Assembly: GCA_004558035.1 (NCBI GenBank)
Contig: SFEJ01000014.1
Location: 1 to 64,000 of the forward strand
Direction of reading: 5' to 3'
Source: Opitutia bacterium
Lineage (GTDB): Bacteria; Verrucomicrobiota; Verrucomicrobiae; Opitutales; UBA953
Length of the DNA: 64,000 nucleotides
Shown here: in pieces, positions 37,601 through 47,686 of the stretch
Position numbering within the stretch: the first letter of the stretch is position 1
How the letters are laid out: every line of letters begins with the position of its first letter
Program-made: the position numbers and the translations under genes
The notes under the pieces: model-generated
The model's database searches: none
Told to the model about the DNA's origin: nothing
The model's input: the letters and a program-made list of their open reading frames with translations, nothing else

Positions 37601-40442
37601 CCTTTAGCGCATTCATCACATTTTCGTCGAGCTCGACACTCTCCTGCGTCTCGACGTTCGCCTTCGTTTTCGGCTTCTTGTGCTTCGGATTCTTTTTCGG
37701 AGACACCGTGCGCGGCTTCGGCTTTCCGTCCTTCTCCGGCTTCGGCAGAAACAGCTCCCGCAGCTCATTCGAGATGTCGGCGTCGCCGAGCGCGTCGCCA
37801 TGCCGGGAAATAAAACGCTGCACGACTTCGCTCACATTTTCGTCCGTCAGCGTGCGACCCGGCTTTGCGCTTCCCTGTCCGTCGCCGCGGGTAGTCGATG
37901 CCGCCTGTGCCGGCTTCGGCATCGGAATCGTGTTGTCGGCGTTCTCGCTGTTCTGCGGAGCGGGCGCGGCGTTGCCGCCGTTTTCGGTCTCCGCTTTCGT
38001 TTCTGCTTCCGCTTCTTTCAGCTTTTGTTCGGCGCGCTGGGCGACGCGAACGCGCTCCTTCACCTGCGCGAGCGCGGCTTCCGACGCGCGGGCGAGCACG
38101 TCGAAGCCCTTGACCATGCGTTTGTCGAACTTCACGCCCGTTTCCTCCGCGATTTTGCGGATATGCGATTCCTTCTGCTCGGCGCTCCACGTCGGGTCAT
38201 AACGCGTCTGTGCGTCGTCTCCCATCACCCGCATCACGAACGAGCTCGTGTCCAACGTCGGAAAAAGCCCTTTCTCGCCCTTGGCGCGACGCGTCGCCTT
38301 CTTGTCGCCCGCATCGTCCAGCGCGGACATGAAACGCGCGGTCGCCTGTGCACCGAAAGCCTGTCGCACCATGCCCATGTAAATCTGTTCTTTCTCCGCT
38401 CCGCTCAACGCCGCGTCGAGATTCAGCGGAGCATTCTCGCCGAACACTCCTAACTCACGCAGAGACTCATAAACGTCGGGATTCTCCCTCAGATGCTTCA
38501 GACACGCTTCGCGGTCCCGCGAACGAAGCTGCGCGCGCTGACCGACCGCCGCACCGTGAAGCAGAAGCGTCGCCGCGACCACCTCGCCGATGAACGCCGG
38601 CTGGCGCGCATTCTCAAGTCCTTCGACCGCGCCGCTTCGGAAAGAATCCCAAGAGAATCCATCTGTCGCCATGCGCTCAAAGCCCGAATTGGACGCCTCC
38701 TGCGCGGTTTCCGTCACCAGCTCCTCCGCAACACTCGCGGCCATGCCGAGAGCACCCTTGCCGAGCTTCTGCGCCAGCGTCCTGTCCACGTAGATGCTCG
38801 CCAGCTCGCTGTTCGTCCGATTAGCCAATTCGGTGCTGCGCCCCGCACCGAGCGTCAACGCAGTCTTGCCGAAGCGGGAAAGCCCGGAAACGGCGGCAAT
38901 CACTTTACCGCCGACGAACTCAAGCCCTGCCTCCGTCACACCCGCACCGAGCCCCGCGACCGTCGCAGAATCAAAATCCGCGCCTTTCGCGACAGCCTTG
39001 CGCGAAATGTCGCCGGCGGTCGTCGGAATATAGCTCGCGGCGGCAGTGACGCCTGTGATTCCTCCGAGCAGAATCGGAATGGAACGCGAAACGGAATAAA
39101 GCGCGCTGCCCGAATGCTGCGCCGCCTCTCCCAAAAGCGTTTCGCCGTGCATATACTGACGAGACAAATTTTCGAGCAATGCCGCCCGAGCCACATGCTG
39201 GTCGCGCAGACGCGAAACCACTTTCTCGGCGGCGTCGAAAAACGCCTCGCGCTGCTCGGAAGAAGAAAATTCGTAGCTCACGCCCGAAATCTCGCCGCTT
39301 TCCGGAAGCGCAGCCTTCCACGACTCTTTCGGAAACGGAAGACCGCTCTTTTCCATCTCGCGACGGAGCAGCCGTCCCGAATCGGTCGGCAGAGAGCCGT
39401 TGTCGAAGAACGCGCCGCCGTCCATCCTGCCGCGCTCCCTTCTCAGCGAATCAGAAAACCGCTCGATCGTATTGCGGGAAACAAGGTCAAACACACCGCG
39501 CACATCGTCATTCGCGCCCGTCCCGAAAGCATCCATCAAAATGCCGAAGCTGCTGGACGTATCTTCATTCGCGAACACGCTCGCCCACTGCGCGACCTTC
39601 GCGACGCGCTCCGGCTTCACGCCGGCACCGATAAGCCACCGAGGAGCTTCCGACGCGATTTTATACTTGTCGATGCCCGAGCGATACTGTCCGCCTATCG
39701 TCAGTGCGGCACGCGTCTCGATGACGTTCAGACCGTCCGCGCGCGCCGCACGCCAGCGAGCCAGCACGGACTTGTCCAAAAATCCGCGATCTCGAAGCTG
39801 GGACGCCATCTCGTTGGGCGATAACCGCCCATACTCGCCGACGTCGAGACCGAGCGTTTCCGCCGCGCCTTCAATCGTCATCTCACCGCTGTCGAGAGCG
39901 TCGGCGACCTCTGAAATCTGAAGCCCCTTGTCGCCGACCATGCTCGTGAGCGCGTTGAACGCACCGGAAGCGGTCCGCGCGCCCGTCCCGAACTCACCGC
40001 GCGCCATCGAATTGATATAATCTTCTTCCTTAGCCTCGGGATTCAGAAGCTGATAAAGCCCGAAACCCGCTTTCAGTAAAAGCTCCTCATTATTGGGATT
40101 CTCGCGAGCCTCGTTGACGAGCTTCGTCAGCCCACGCAGCCAACGACGCTGCGGCGCGCGGACGTCCTCCACGACTCGCACGCCGTCCTCAGACACGCGA
40201 GCGCCCCAAACCTCCGGATCGGATGCCGTCCCGGCAAGCGGCACATAGCCGTTCCCGTCGAAGCGTTCTTCGACGTTTTCCTCCGTCGGAACGAACACGC
40301 CGCCGACCGCTCCGGAACGCTTCGCAGGAGCTGAAATCGACAGTCTCGGGAGAGAAGCGCCGCCGAGCGTCGAGCGTTCGGAGATCGGATTCAGAAAATC
40401 GCCCGCGCCGTCCGCGAGACCGCCAAGTTCTTCATTTGCCAT
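34681..40442 (-). CDS. Giant polyvalent virion protein, N-terminal part
   Basis: About 1920 residues up to the frame lesion. N-terminal region: helical, with a hydrophobic stretch around residues 455-520 (YSVSRSIPILLGGITGVTAA) like a membrane-channel segment of ejection proteins. HEAVWH at residues 1092-1097 has the HExxxH spacing of the metallopeptidase-like module found in polyvalent proteins. A module reading ISITDGNRKQILDSLDGL near 1300 and a second ART-like signature, MGTGEGSQYYGWGMYFLTRP near 1504, follow. The C-terminal linker ESSDFGEDGRAKPE ... RFKRWFGDWEAAAK is almost identical to the left-edge fragment. Just after it the frame breaks; joined with the next part the protein would be about 3640 residues. 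The unrepaired frame would end at 34566. Acts presumably in the virion core and infected cell. Confidence 0.8.
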
Positions 40443-40503
40443 GAAGCTGTTTTAACGGCTCGCGCGACGCCGCGCGTCTCGCCCGCGTTAGCCCGCTCAA
40501 AGC

Positions 40504-42936
40504 CTACTTTCCGCCGCGGACCGAATCGTCCTTCGGCTTGGCGAACTCACGAGTTTTCTGCTCGTAAAGACCGCTCACGAGACGCCATTCGCCGTTCGGC
40601 GCACGATAAAGTATGTCGCCGAGCAGACGTCCGAATTTGTCCCTGCCGTCGAAGACGACGCGCACGTCCGTCGCGCCTCTCAGATTGCCCGAAAGGTAAT
40701 CTGACGATCTGACGCCCAGCGAACGCTCTAATTGATCGACGAAATTGATTTTCTCCGCAGTGTTGATTCCGCGAATGCGCACGTCGAACTTCTTGCCGCT
40801 CGCATCCGTCACGCGCACCGTGTCTCCGTCAACGACGGCGTTCTTGCCGAGCTTAGCCGAAAATTCATAACCGCCGACGCCCTTGTTCGTGCCGAACCGG
40901 GAAGGTTTCGTTCCGGCGGGAGCGACTTCCGAAGTCGTGTCCGCGAACGATTTTTTGTCGTAAGAGCCCGCGTCAAAGGCGACGACGCCGACGTTCGCGC
41001 CGAGACGCTTCAACACGGCGAGCTTCTGATCGAAGTTGGCGCCCTCTCGGATCATCTCCTCGATTTTGCTGACGTTTTCTTCGATTTCGGCGCCCAGCGA
41101 GCTGCCCGCGTTCGCGAAGTCAAAATTGCACTTCTGAAGCACCGTGATCATCTTGTCCAGCCCCTTCAGCATCGCGTCGCGGCAGTGTTTGTTCTCCTCG
41201 GCGGAAATTTTGTAGGACTTGCCGTTGATGATGCTGCGCTGCGCGCCGACCGTGCCTTCGCACTGAGCACGAATGCTCTCGATGCGCGAAACCATCTGCG
41301 TCACCGCGTTCCCGCCCTTGCTTGCGCCTTCGAGTGCAAGCGTCAGCAGCTTCACGTCTTCTTTCGTGAAGGCGAGTTCCGGATTGCGAAGAAAATCGTG
41401 CACCATAGCCGCTTCAGCGACGTGCTTGCCGTCGGAAGCCGTCGTGCACAGATTCAGCATATCCCAAAGCTCGCGCGCGCCCACGCGACGACGCTTCACC
41501 GTTTCCCGGACACGCACTTTCGCGCTCGCTTTCTCGCTCAGCACGCCGAAGCCGACGTCTTTCTCGTTCATTGCGCGATATTCGTTCGACTCGAACGGCA
41601 TACCGGAAGCGACGCCGACGCCGTCGGGAATGATGAACGGAACGGGAGGATTCCCGCCGAACACCTTGGAATAACTTTTTTTGCACTCGTCGGGGATGGC
41701 GGCGCCGGCGAGAGTCGCTTGCAGCGATTCGCAAAGAATTTTCGTCGCGCCCTCGCTCACCAGCCGAAGATTCTCGCTTTTTTGAGCGTCGTAAATCTCC
41801 TTCAAAGTCTTTTCCTTGTCTTTGTGCACCTTGACCAACGCGTCCTCGAACGCCGAATAATCGCCGCCGAAGCACGTCTCCACGAACTCTTTGCCGTCCT
41901 TCGTCGTGCGCGCCCATCGAATGCGTTCGGCAAGCGCCTCACCGAGCTGAGCCAGCCCGAGCTGCTTGCTCTCCGCGCACTTGTCGGACAATCTGTTGGA
42001 ATAAGCCGTCATGAATCCTTGCACGCGCGCGGCGGTCTGAAATTCGGAAGCGAATTGAGCGCATTCCGCGTCAAAATGCTTTTTGTAGTAAGGAAGCATC
42101 TTGTCGCGGAACAGCGCCTCCTCGCTGCTCAGTTCGAACCCCTCGCTCCCGTCGTTCTTTTTGCCGTCGTAGTTGCTCAGCTCGTTGATCTTCGACAGCA
42201 GCTCGTTCAAAACGACGGGATACTGCTTGACGGCTTCCTCACGCTCCAGCGTCTTTAGATACGCAATGCGGGAATCAGTGAACTTCTGCATGTTGGTCAG
42301 AGCGCTGATTTTCGCGGCGGAAGCCGCTTCGTCCGGAGTCGCGCCGCTCGCGAGGGCAAAGTCGTGATAAACTCGCACGTTTTCGGCAGAAGCGTTCTTC
42401 AGCCTTTCGAGAGAGTCGTTCTTTTCACGCACGCGGTTCTCCTTGAACTTCGTCGAATAATTCGTCCGAAGAAAATGCTCGAAAGTCACGCGCCCCGCGC
42501 TTCGCAGATTCGCGCCGACGCGCTTCGCGGCGGGAGAGATCGCGGAATCGTTCATCGCCGTTTCATCGTGCCACTTGTCGAAGTCGGCGCGCTGCTGCAC
42601 CACCCACGCGTCCAGCTTTTCCTGCGTGGACAAATCGAAGTCCCCGCGAAGAATTTTCTCCTGCAGGTCGGTCTGACGCTCCGAAGCAAGAACCTCATAA
42701 GTTTTCTGCGCGCGCAAATCTTCTTCGTCTTGGATGCGCTTCACGTTTCGCGCGGCGGCGTCGAAGCCCTTGTTCAGTGCGTCGCCGGCAGCCTCGAACA
42801 TTCTGCTTCGAGCCTCGCCGAGTTTGCCCAGAGCGCCCGAAACGCGCGAATAGGCGCGCTCCACGGCGGCGTCGCTCCAAAGTGCCGGCTGCTTCACGCC
42901 GCCGTTTCCTCCCTGCAGCATAGGTATGTTGCCCAT
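40504..42936 (-). CDS. Internal virion protein with C-terminal staphylococcal-nuclease-like domain
   Basis: An 810-residue protein. The first ~690 residues are helical and charged with no recognised family. Its position between the giant polyvalent gene and the small internal protein matches the T7 gp15/gp16 slot. Residues about 695-790 form an SNase domain: NAVVDGDTVRV, RIRGINTAEK and DKFGRLLGDI keep the Asp of the DGD loop, the first Arg, the Glu and the second Arg of the active site. A phosphodiesterase on an ejected protein could cut host DNA or process incoming DNA; this is inference. A Shine-Dalgarno sequence AAGGAAA precedes the ATG. A second SNase gene lies at 49261. Confidence 0.78.
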   Translation of the reverse strand: MGNIPMLQGGNGGVKQPALWSDAAVERAYSRVSGALGKLGEARSRMFEAAGDALNKGFDAAARNVKRIQDEEDLRAQKTYEVLASERQTDLQEKILRGDFDLSTQEKLDAWVVQQRADFDKWHDETAMNDSAISPAAKRVGANLRSAGRVTFEHFLRTNYSTKFKENRVREKNDSLERLKNASAENVRVYHDFALASGATPDEAASAAKISALTNMQKFTDSRIAYLKTLEREEAVKQYPVVLNELLSKINELSNYDGKKNDGSEGFELSSEEALFRDKMLPYYKKHFDAECAQFASEFQTAARVQGFMTAYSNRLSDKCAESKQLGLAQLGEALAERIRWARTTKDGKEFVETCFGGDYSAFEDALVKVHKDKEKTLKEIYDAQKSENLRLVSEGATKILCESLQATLAGAAIPDECKKSYSKVFGGNPPVPFIIPDGVGVASGMPFESNEYRAMNEKDVGFGVLSEKASAKVRVRETVKRRRVGARELWDMLNLCTTASDGKHVAEAAMVHDFLRNPELAFTKEDVKLLTLALEGASKGGNAVTQMVSRIESIRAQCEGTVGAQRSIINGKSYKISAEENKHCRDAMLKGLDKMITVLQKCNFDFANAGSSLGAEIEENVSKIEEMIREGANFDQKLAVLKRLGANVGVVAFDAGSYDKKSFADTTSEVAPAGTKPSRFGTNKGVGGYEFSAKLGKNAVVDGDTVRVTDASGKKFDVRIRGINTAEKINFVDQLERSLGVRSSDYLSGNLRGATDVRVVFDGRDKFGRLLGDILYRAPNGEWRLVSGLYEQKTREFAKPKDDSVRGGK

Positions 42937-42951
42937 AAGATTTCCTTTCCA

Positions 42952-43473
42952 TTATTTCGCGAACGCGCTCGCCTGTGCCGCGCTGCCGAACAGACTGCCC
43001 GCCGCGCCGAACATGCTCGAAACCATATTCGCTTTGCCGGTCGCTTTCGCCAGCCGCGCTTGGGTCTGCAGACCGATCGTGTTCAGCCGCGATTCGGTCT
43101 GAAGCTGCACGGTCTGCTCGATCGCCTGTTGCCGAACCTGCCACTTCTGAAACGCGATCTCTTCGTCGTTCCTGCGCTGGACTTCCTGCGCCGTCTGCGA
43201 ATTCTGCATGATGCCGGCGCTCGCCACCGCGCTCGCCGTCTCTGCTTCCGCGCTCAGCCGAGTCTGCTCCAAAATCTTCAGCTGAAGCGCCGAATTTTTG
43301 TGCACGCTCGCGATGTTCCGATTCGCGACCGCCTCCTGCGACTTCGCTTGCGAAAGCAGCAGCTTCGACTGCGCCTTCGCCGTGTAGTAAGAATTAAGCC
43401 CCGAAAGCACGCTCCCAGTTGCGGAGAACAGACCTCCGGCGATCGACAAATTACTTGCTGCGCCCCAAGCCAT
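42952..43473 (-). CDS. Small internal virion protein (T7 gp14-like)
   Basis: A 173-residue protein with Gly/Ala-rich hydrophobic ends (SIAGGLFSATGSVLSG near residue 10 and MVSSMFGAAGSLFGSAAQAS near the C-terminus) and a helical, Gln-rich middle. Layout, length and position between tail tubular protein A and the large internal proteins match the internal virion protein B/gp14 type, which forms the outer-membrane part of the ejection channel in T7. It starts one base before the end of the previous gene. Sequence identity to T7 gp14 is not claimed. Confidence 0.65.
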   Translation of the reverse strand: MAWGAASNLSIAGGLFSATGSVLSGLNSYYTAKAQSKLLLSQAKSQEAVANRNIASVHKNSALQLKILEQTRLSAEAETASAVASAGIMQNSQTAQEVQRRNDEEIAFQKWQVRQQAIEQTVQLQTESRLNTIGLQTQARLAKATGKANMVSSMFGAAGSLFGSAAQASAFAK

Positions 43474-43474
43474 G

Positions 43475-44590
43475 TCACGCTCCTGCCGTTTTCAGTGTTT
43501 TGCTCATGCCGCGCTGTCGGTTCAGCACCTGCGTCACCACGCGCGGACGTTCCCGCGTCCAAAACTGTTCTTCCAGCTTCTGCGCCGTCGCCAAATCGCC
43601 CAACCCCGTCGCGGTGATGCGTGCCGCGACGAGCTTGACGACAAGCCCGAAAAGCTCGCTCGACCACTCGGCGGGGTTCTCGGAATAACGCACGTAAAGC
43701 GATTCGACGTGCCCGTCGGGTTCACTCGCGCTCCAAATGCGCGAACCTTCCTCGAACCACTTTTTGTCCGAGCTCACGGCGAGAACGCGCAGACAGCGTT
43801 CGGGGCGGTAGTAGCAATAAACGTGGCGCCCGTCACGCGTCCCCTCTCTGCCCGTCCATTGCAGACGATCACAGTGAATCAGCTCCGTCCAGCGTGTCAG
43901 ACTCTGCACTTCCTTGACAGTCGGAAGCAGCACGCCGCGAAGCGCGCGCCCCATCATGCTCGCGTCGCCGCGCCAATCCGCGATCGCGGGAGCGCCCACC
44001 GCCCTCAGCGCGGAATCGACCACGCCGTCCAACGAAACGCCTTGGTTTACGCCGCGAACCTTCAAGGAAGACTGCGCCGCGTCCGAAATGCTCGCGAGAT
44101 ATGTCCCGTAGAACTCCTTTTCAAGACCGACAGTCCCCGAAAGATCATGCGCGACACCCGGATAAATGCGGGCGGCGAGCAGTTTCACGACGGCGGTCGT
44201 CAGCAGCGCACCCCACTCCTGCGGGTTTTCCGAATGGCGCAGAAAGACGACCTGCACGCGTTCCGGAGGAAAAGGCGAATCGACGTGAAACTTGCCGCCT
44301 CGCTCCGTGTAAAGCAGCTCCCTCTCGGCGTCGCACACGCGAAGCACGCGCAGACAGTCTGCAGGAAGCGTGAACGTCGCGCCGTCCGCGCCCGAGCCGC
44401 CGTCGGCGAGAAGCTCCGCGTCCGTCTCAAGCTCGCTCCACGGCAACAGCGTCTGCACCTCGCGGATGGTCGGCTTCAGATGAGCCTTCAGCACGTCGTG
44501 CGTGCTCGTTCCCGTTCCGTCCCATTGCTCCACCGTCGTTTCGCCGATGGAACTCAAAGCCGCGTTGCATACTTCCGTCAGATTCTCCAT
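43475..44590 (-). CDS. Tail tubular protein A, tandemly duplicated
   Basis: A 371-residue protein made of two related gp11/TTPA-like halves. Half 1 has LTEVCNAALSSIGE, IREVQTLLPWSELETDAELL, LPADCLRVLRVCDAE, FLRHSENPQEWGALLTTAVV and KLLAARIYP. Half 2 has VVDSALRAVGAPAIADW, VKEVQSLTRWTELIHCDRLQ, RPERCLRVLAVSSDK, YVRYSENPAEWSSELFGLVV and KLVAARITAT. TTPA normally is a single ~190-residue unit that forms a ring under the portal. The fusion would give two domains per chain. Shine-Dalgarno AAAGGAACG precedes the ATG. Tail tubular protein B lies directly upstream in transcription order. Confidence 0.85.
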   Translation of the reverse strand: MENLTEVCNAALSSIGETTVEQWDGTGTSTHDVLKAHLKPTIREVQTLLPWSELETDAELLADGGSGADGATFTLPADCLRVLRVCDAERELLYTERGGKFHVDSPFPPERVQVVFLRHSENPQEWGALLTTAVVKLLAARIYPGVAHDLSGTVGLEKEFYGTYLASISDAAQSSLKVRGVNQGVSLDGVVDSALRAVGAPAIADWRGDASMMGRALRGVLLPTVKEVQSLTRWTELIHCDRLQWTGREGTRDGRHVYCYYRPERCLRVLAVSSDKKWFEEGSRIWSASEPDGHVESLYVRYSENPAEWSSELFGLVVKLVAARITATGLGDLATAQKLEEQFWTRERPRVVTQVLNRQRGMSKTLKTAGA

Positions 44591-44599
44591 GTCGTTCCT

Positions 44600-47545
44600 T
44601 TACTGATTGTTCTCGAATGCCTTGGCGGCGGGAATGTCGCTGCGCACGATGTTCGCGCCGACGGCAAGCAGCTCGAACGCGCCGCGACAGCGTGTCCGCA
44701 ACCCGATCGCCGCCTCCGACGAATACCTGCCGCTCCACGAAATGCGGCGGCACGCCGCGTTCGGCGAAAACAGACCCTTGTCCGCGATTCCGCGATACTG
44801 CGCCTTGTAGCTCGCGCCGCCATCGAAGCTGACCTCGAACGCGCAGCCTTCGTCGGCGATGCCGTAGAGATCGAGCTTCGAGATCACACTGCGTCCGCCG
44901 TAGCTCGCGCCCTCGCTGATGCTCATGGCGTTCGTCACGATTTCGCTTTCGTAGTCCTCGCCGCCGAAATCCGTCCACACCTCGCCCAGCGGATTCATCG
45001 AAGCGAACGTATAGTGATTGCCCTCGCGGAACATGGCGACGAGCACGTCCGACGCGCTGCCCATAAGCGCGCAGATGTCCGTCGCCGGCTTGCTCAGCGT
45101 GTAGTGCGACCACGCGCCGACGTTCTGCTCCTCGTTGAAGACGAAACGCGCGAGAGACCCGTCCGCCCGCAGGACGAAAAGAGCCGTTTCCGGAGCGCGC
45201 AGACCGACGAGCTTCACAGCCTTGCGCCCGCGCATGAACAGGTGATGAGCCAGCACGTTGACTTCGCCGCTAACATAGCGCGCGCGACCCGAATCGTAAA
45301 CCTGCGCGTGGATGATTTGGCTCCCCGCCTTGATGTAGAAAATCTTGTCTCCGAGCAGACACGCGTCCGCGTCCGAGCTGCCCCACGCGCTTTCGTTTTC
45401 CAGCGAAAGCGACGTCGGATTCAGCGAGTAATCGTTGTCCTTGCCGACAAGATTGCCCTCGGACTGAGAACACCCGAACTGAAACTGCCCCTTGCCGTAT
45501 TTCAGCCAGCGTCCGTAATCCGGAATCCCCGAATCTCCCTCGAAGCACAGCCCGTCCGTCTTTTCGGAACCCGTCGAAAAATTCGCGATATCGTCGGTCT
45601 TGCTCGCCCAAAAATACTTCGGATAACCGTCGGTCGAAAAGAACCACAGCCGCTGCTGGGCAATGTCGCAGGTCAGCGGATAGCCGAACGTCTTGTTGAA
45701 CGCGCCGACCGAATAACGAGCCGTAGAAAATTCGTTCGGGCACACGTTCATCTTCGTCACCGCGAAACTCTCGCCCGTCCCCGAGCTTTTTTTGAAGTAA
45801 TACCGCCGCTCGCCCGAAATCTTCAGCGTCCACTTGCAGCCCATATCCGCCGCATACTCGCCGTGCTTCTTGGAATCCGAATCTTCGTAGTAGTAGTGAT
45901 AAGCGCAACTGCGGGATTCCAGACGCACGCGCACGCGGGCGTTGTAGTGGTTCACCTTGTAGCTGACAGCGGGACTCAGCGTGCCGTCCGTCGCGCCCGT
46001 GATCGAACCCACGCACACCCACGAACACTGCACGTCGTCCACTTCCGGGGGATCGTAGCTCACCTCAAGTATGAGCTGCCCGCACCACCTGCCGCCGCTC
46101 GAAAAGAAATAAAGCGTCGTGTTTCCGCTCGCGTAATAGGTCTCCGAGACCGCCCCCGCCTTTTTGCAGTTGCTCGCGTCCCATTTGCCCCAATCGAGGT
46201 AATGGCTTTCTCCGCTCGTGTCCTCAAGCACGAAGACTTCGGCGTCCGAAATCGCGCCCAAGGGAATCTTGTCGTCGTAGCTCGCGTAGTTCGCAGGAGG
46301 AAGCGTCACGGTCCCGCCCTTGAACGAAAACGCGCCGCCGTCAGCGACGCCGAAACTCAGCGACGGAGGAATCGTGAAAGGAAACTTTCGGAAAATCACG
46401 CCGCCTGTAGCCGCAGAGGTCAGTTTCGCCGTGACCGACACGGAAGAATAGACCAAATTCTCGAAATGAACCGAAATTTCGTCTGTGCTTCCGGAAGTGA
46501 TGGTTTGCGAAGAACTCCAATCTTCAACACCACCGACGAAATGCTGCCAAAGAGAACGACAGGAAAATCTGCAGTCAAACGAGTAATAGCGATCGCTTGG
46601 AAGTGATGCCGTGAAGGACTGAAGAGCGTCGGTATAAACGTCCACTTGAGGAACCGTGGTCGCGTAAGACGTGTCGAACCGCTTACCGGTCGAAATTGAA
46701 ATTTCTTGAGCTCCGTCGAGAAAGAGACGAGGAAGCTTCACGTCAAGACCGATAAAGAGAGTGTCGCCTTCAGCATACCAGCCATAATCAAACAACTCCT
46801 TACCGGAAGAAGAAGTCGTGAAGGACGCTGAAAACGTGTTGCCGGAAACGCTCATGGCGTTCGGAATTACGGAAAGGGCAAGGTGTGTCGGATGGGAAGT
46901 CGTCACCTGCCACCCGACGTGCGTTTCCGCTTCGCTCAAATCCGGAACGTAAGGGTTTTTCTTGATGTTGTAAGTCCAGCGATATTCCCCCGTGATCGCG
47001 TTGACCAAGGTCGCCGACTTGTTTTTGTCCTGCGTCGGATCTTCTTCGCGGGACTCGTAAACCGTCGCGGTTGAAGGATACTGCGTTTCCCCGAAATCCG
47101 ACACGCGCAGCTCGCACGGCGGAATCCCGCGACCGCACAGAATCAGCACGTCGTTGTATTGACGAAACCGAGCCATGTTCGGCTCGAACGCCTCATAGTC
47201 GCAGTCCGGCACCGTCATGTCCAGCGTCGTGAAAACCTTGTCGAACGTGTCCAGCAGACAGTAGCTCGCGCGCAGAACGCCGTCCGCACTCATCGAAAAG
47301 ACGAACAACGCTTGCCGACCGCAGAAATTCCCCGCGTAAAGAAAGCTCTTGTCCGAGGCGTTCCCGATGTCAGCCTCCGCGAGTTTCTCGAACCCCCGGC
47401 GACGCACGACGGCGCCGCTCACGTCCACGTCGAAATTCTTCAGCAGACGACAGCTCCCCGAATACTTGTCGATATCCGAACGAAAACGAATCGAATCGGA
47501 CACCTCGCCCGTCGCGAAACCGAATAATTTGAGATCCTCGTTCAT
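44600..47545 (-). CDS. Tail tubular protein B (tail nozzle)
   Basis: A 981-residue protein. The N-terminus LKLFGFATGEVSDSIRFRSD and the following LKNFDVDVSGAVVRRRGFEK match the nozzle proteins of podoviruses (gp12-like), where a hexamer closes the tail tip. Internal segments with WFFSTDGYPKYFWASKTDDI and FSTGSEKTDGLCFEGDSGIP are typical of these proteins. The C-terminal region is beta-rich. The ATG at 47545 is chosen since homology starts there. It is transcribed before tail tubular protein A and after the capsid gene terminator at 47623. Confidence 0.85.
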   Translation of the reverse strand: MNEDLKLFGFATGEVSDSIRFRSDIDKYSGSCRLLKNFDVDVSGAVVRRRGFEKLAEADIGNASDKSFLYAGNFCGRQALFVFSMSADGVLRASYCLLDTFDKVFTTLDMTVPDCDYEAFEPNMARFRQYNDVLILCGRGIPPCELRVSDFGETQYPSTATVYESREEDPTQDKNKSATLVNAITGEYRWTYNIKKNPYVPDLSEAETHVGWQVTTSHPTHLALSVIPNAMSVSGNTFSASFTTSSSGKELFDYGWYAEGDTLFIGLDVKLPRLFLDGAQEISISTGKRFDTSYATTVPQVDVYTDALQSFTASLPSDRYYSFDCRFSCRSLWQHFVGGVEDWSSSQTITSGSTDEISVHFENLVYSSVSVTAKLTSAATGGVIFRKFPFTIPPSLSFGVADGGAFSFKGGTVTLPPANYASYDDKIPLGAISDAEVFVLEDTSGESHYLDWGKWDASNCKKAGAVSETYYASGNTTLYFFSSGGRWCGQLILEVSYDPPEVDDVQCSWVCVGSITGATDGTLSPAVSYKVNHYNARVRVRLESRSCAYHYYYEDSDSKKHGEYAADMGCKWTLKISGERRYYFKKSSGTGESFAVTKMNVCPNEFSTARYSVGAFNKTFGYPLTCDIAQQRLWFFSTDGYPKYFWASKTDDIANFSTGSEKTDGLCFEGDSGIPDYGRWLKYGKGQFQFGCSQSEGNLVGKDNDYSLNPTSLSLENESAWGSSDADACLLGDKIFYIKAGSQIIHAQVYDSGRARYVSGEVNVLAHHLFMRGRKAVKLVGLRAPETALFVLRADGSLARFVFNEEQNVGAWSHYTLSKPATDICALMGSASDVLVAMFREGNHYTFASMNPLGEVWTDFGGEDYESEIVTNAMSISEGASYGGRSVISKLDLYGIADEGCAFEVSFDGGASYKAQYRGIADKGLFSPNAACRRISWSGRYSSEAAIGLRTRCRGAFELLAVGANIVRSDIPAAKAFENNQ

Positions 47546-47622
47546 GCGCCCGTCAGTCTCCCCGTTTCGCCTCGCGCTTGCCATGAGCCGCGATTAGCCG
47601 CCGCACAGCCCGCAAAAAAAAA

Positions 47623-47648
47623 CCGGGGATCGCTTTCGCGACCCCCGG
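47623..47648 (-). terminator. Intrinsic terminator after the capsid gene
   Basis: CCGGGG and CCCCGG arms plus inner TCGC/GCGA pair around TTTC. On the minus strand it is followed by a run of nine T. It separates the abundant capsid transcript from the tail genes, as in many podoviruses. Confidence 0.9.
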
Positions 47649-47686
47649 TGCCACCGACTTTTTTCACTCAACTTGACAACCCAAAA

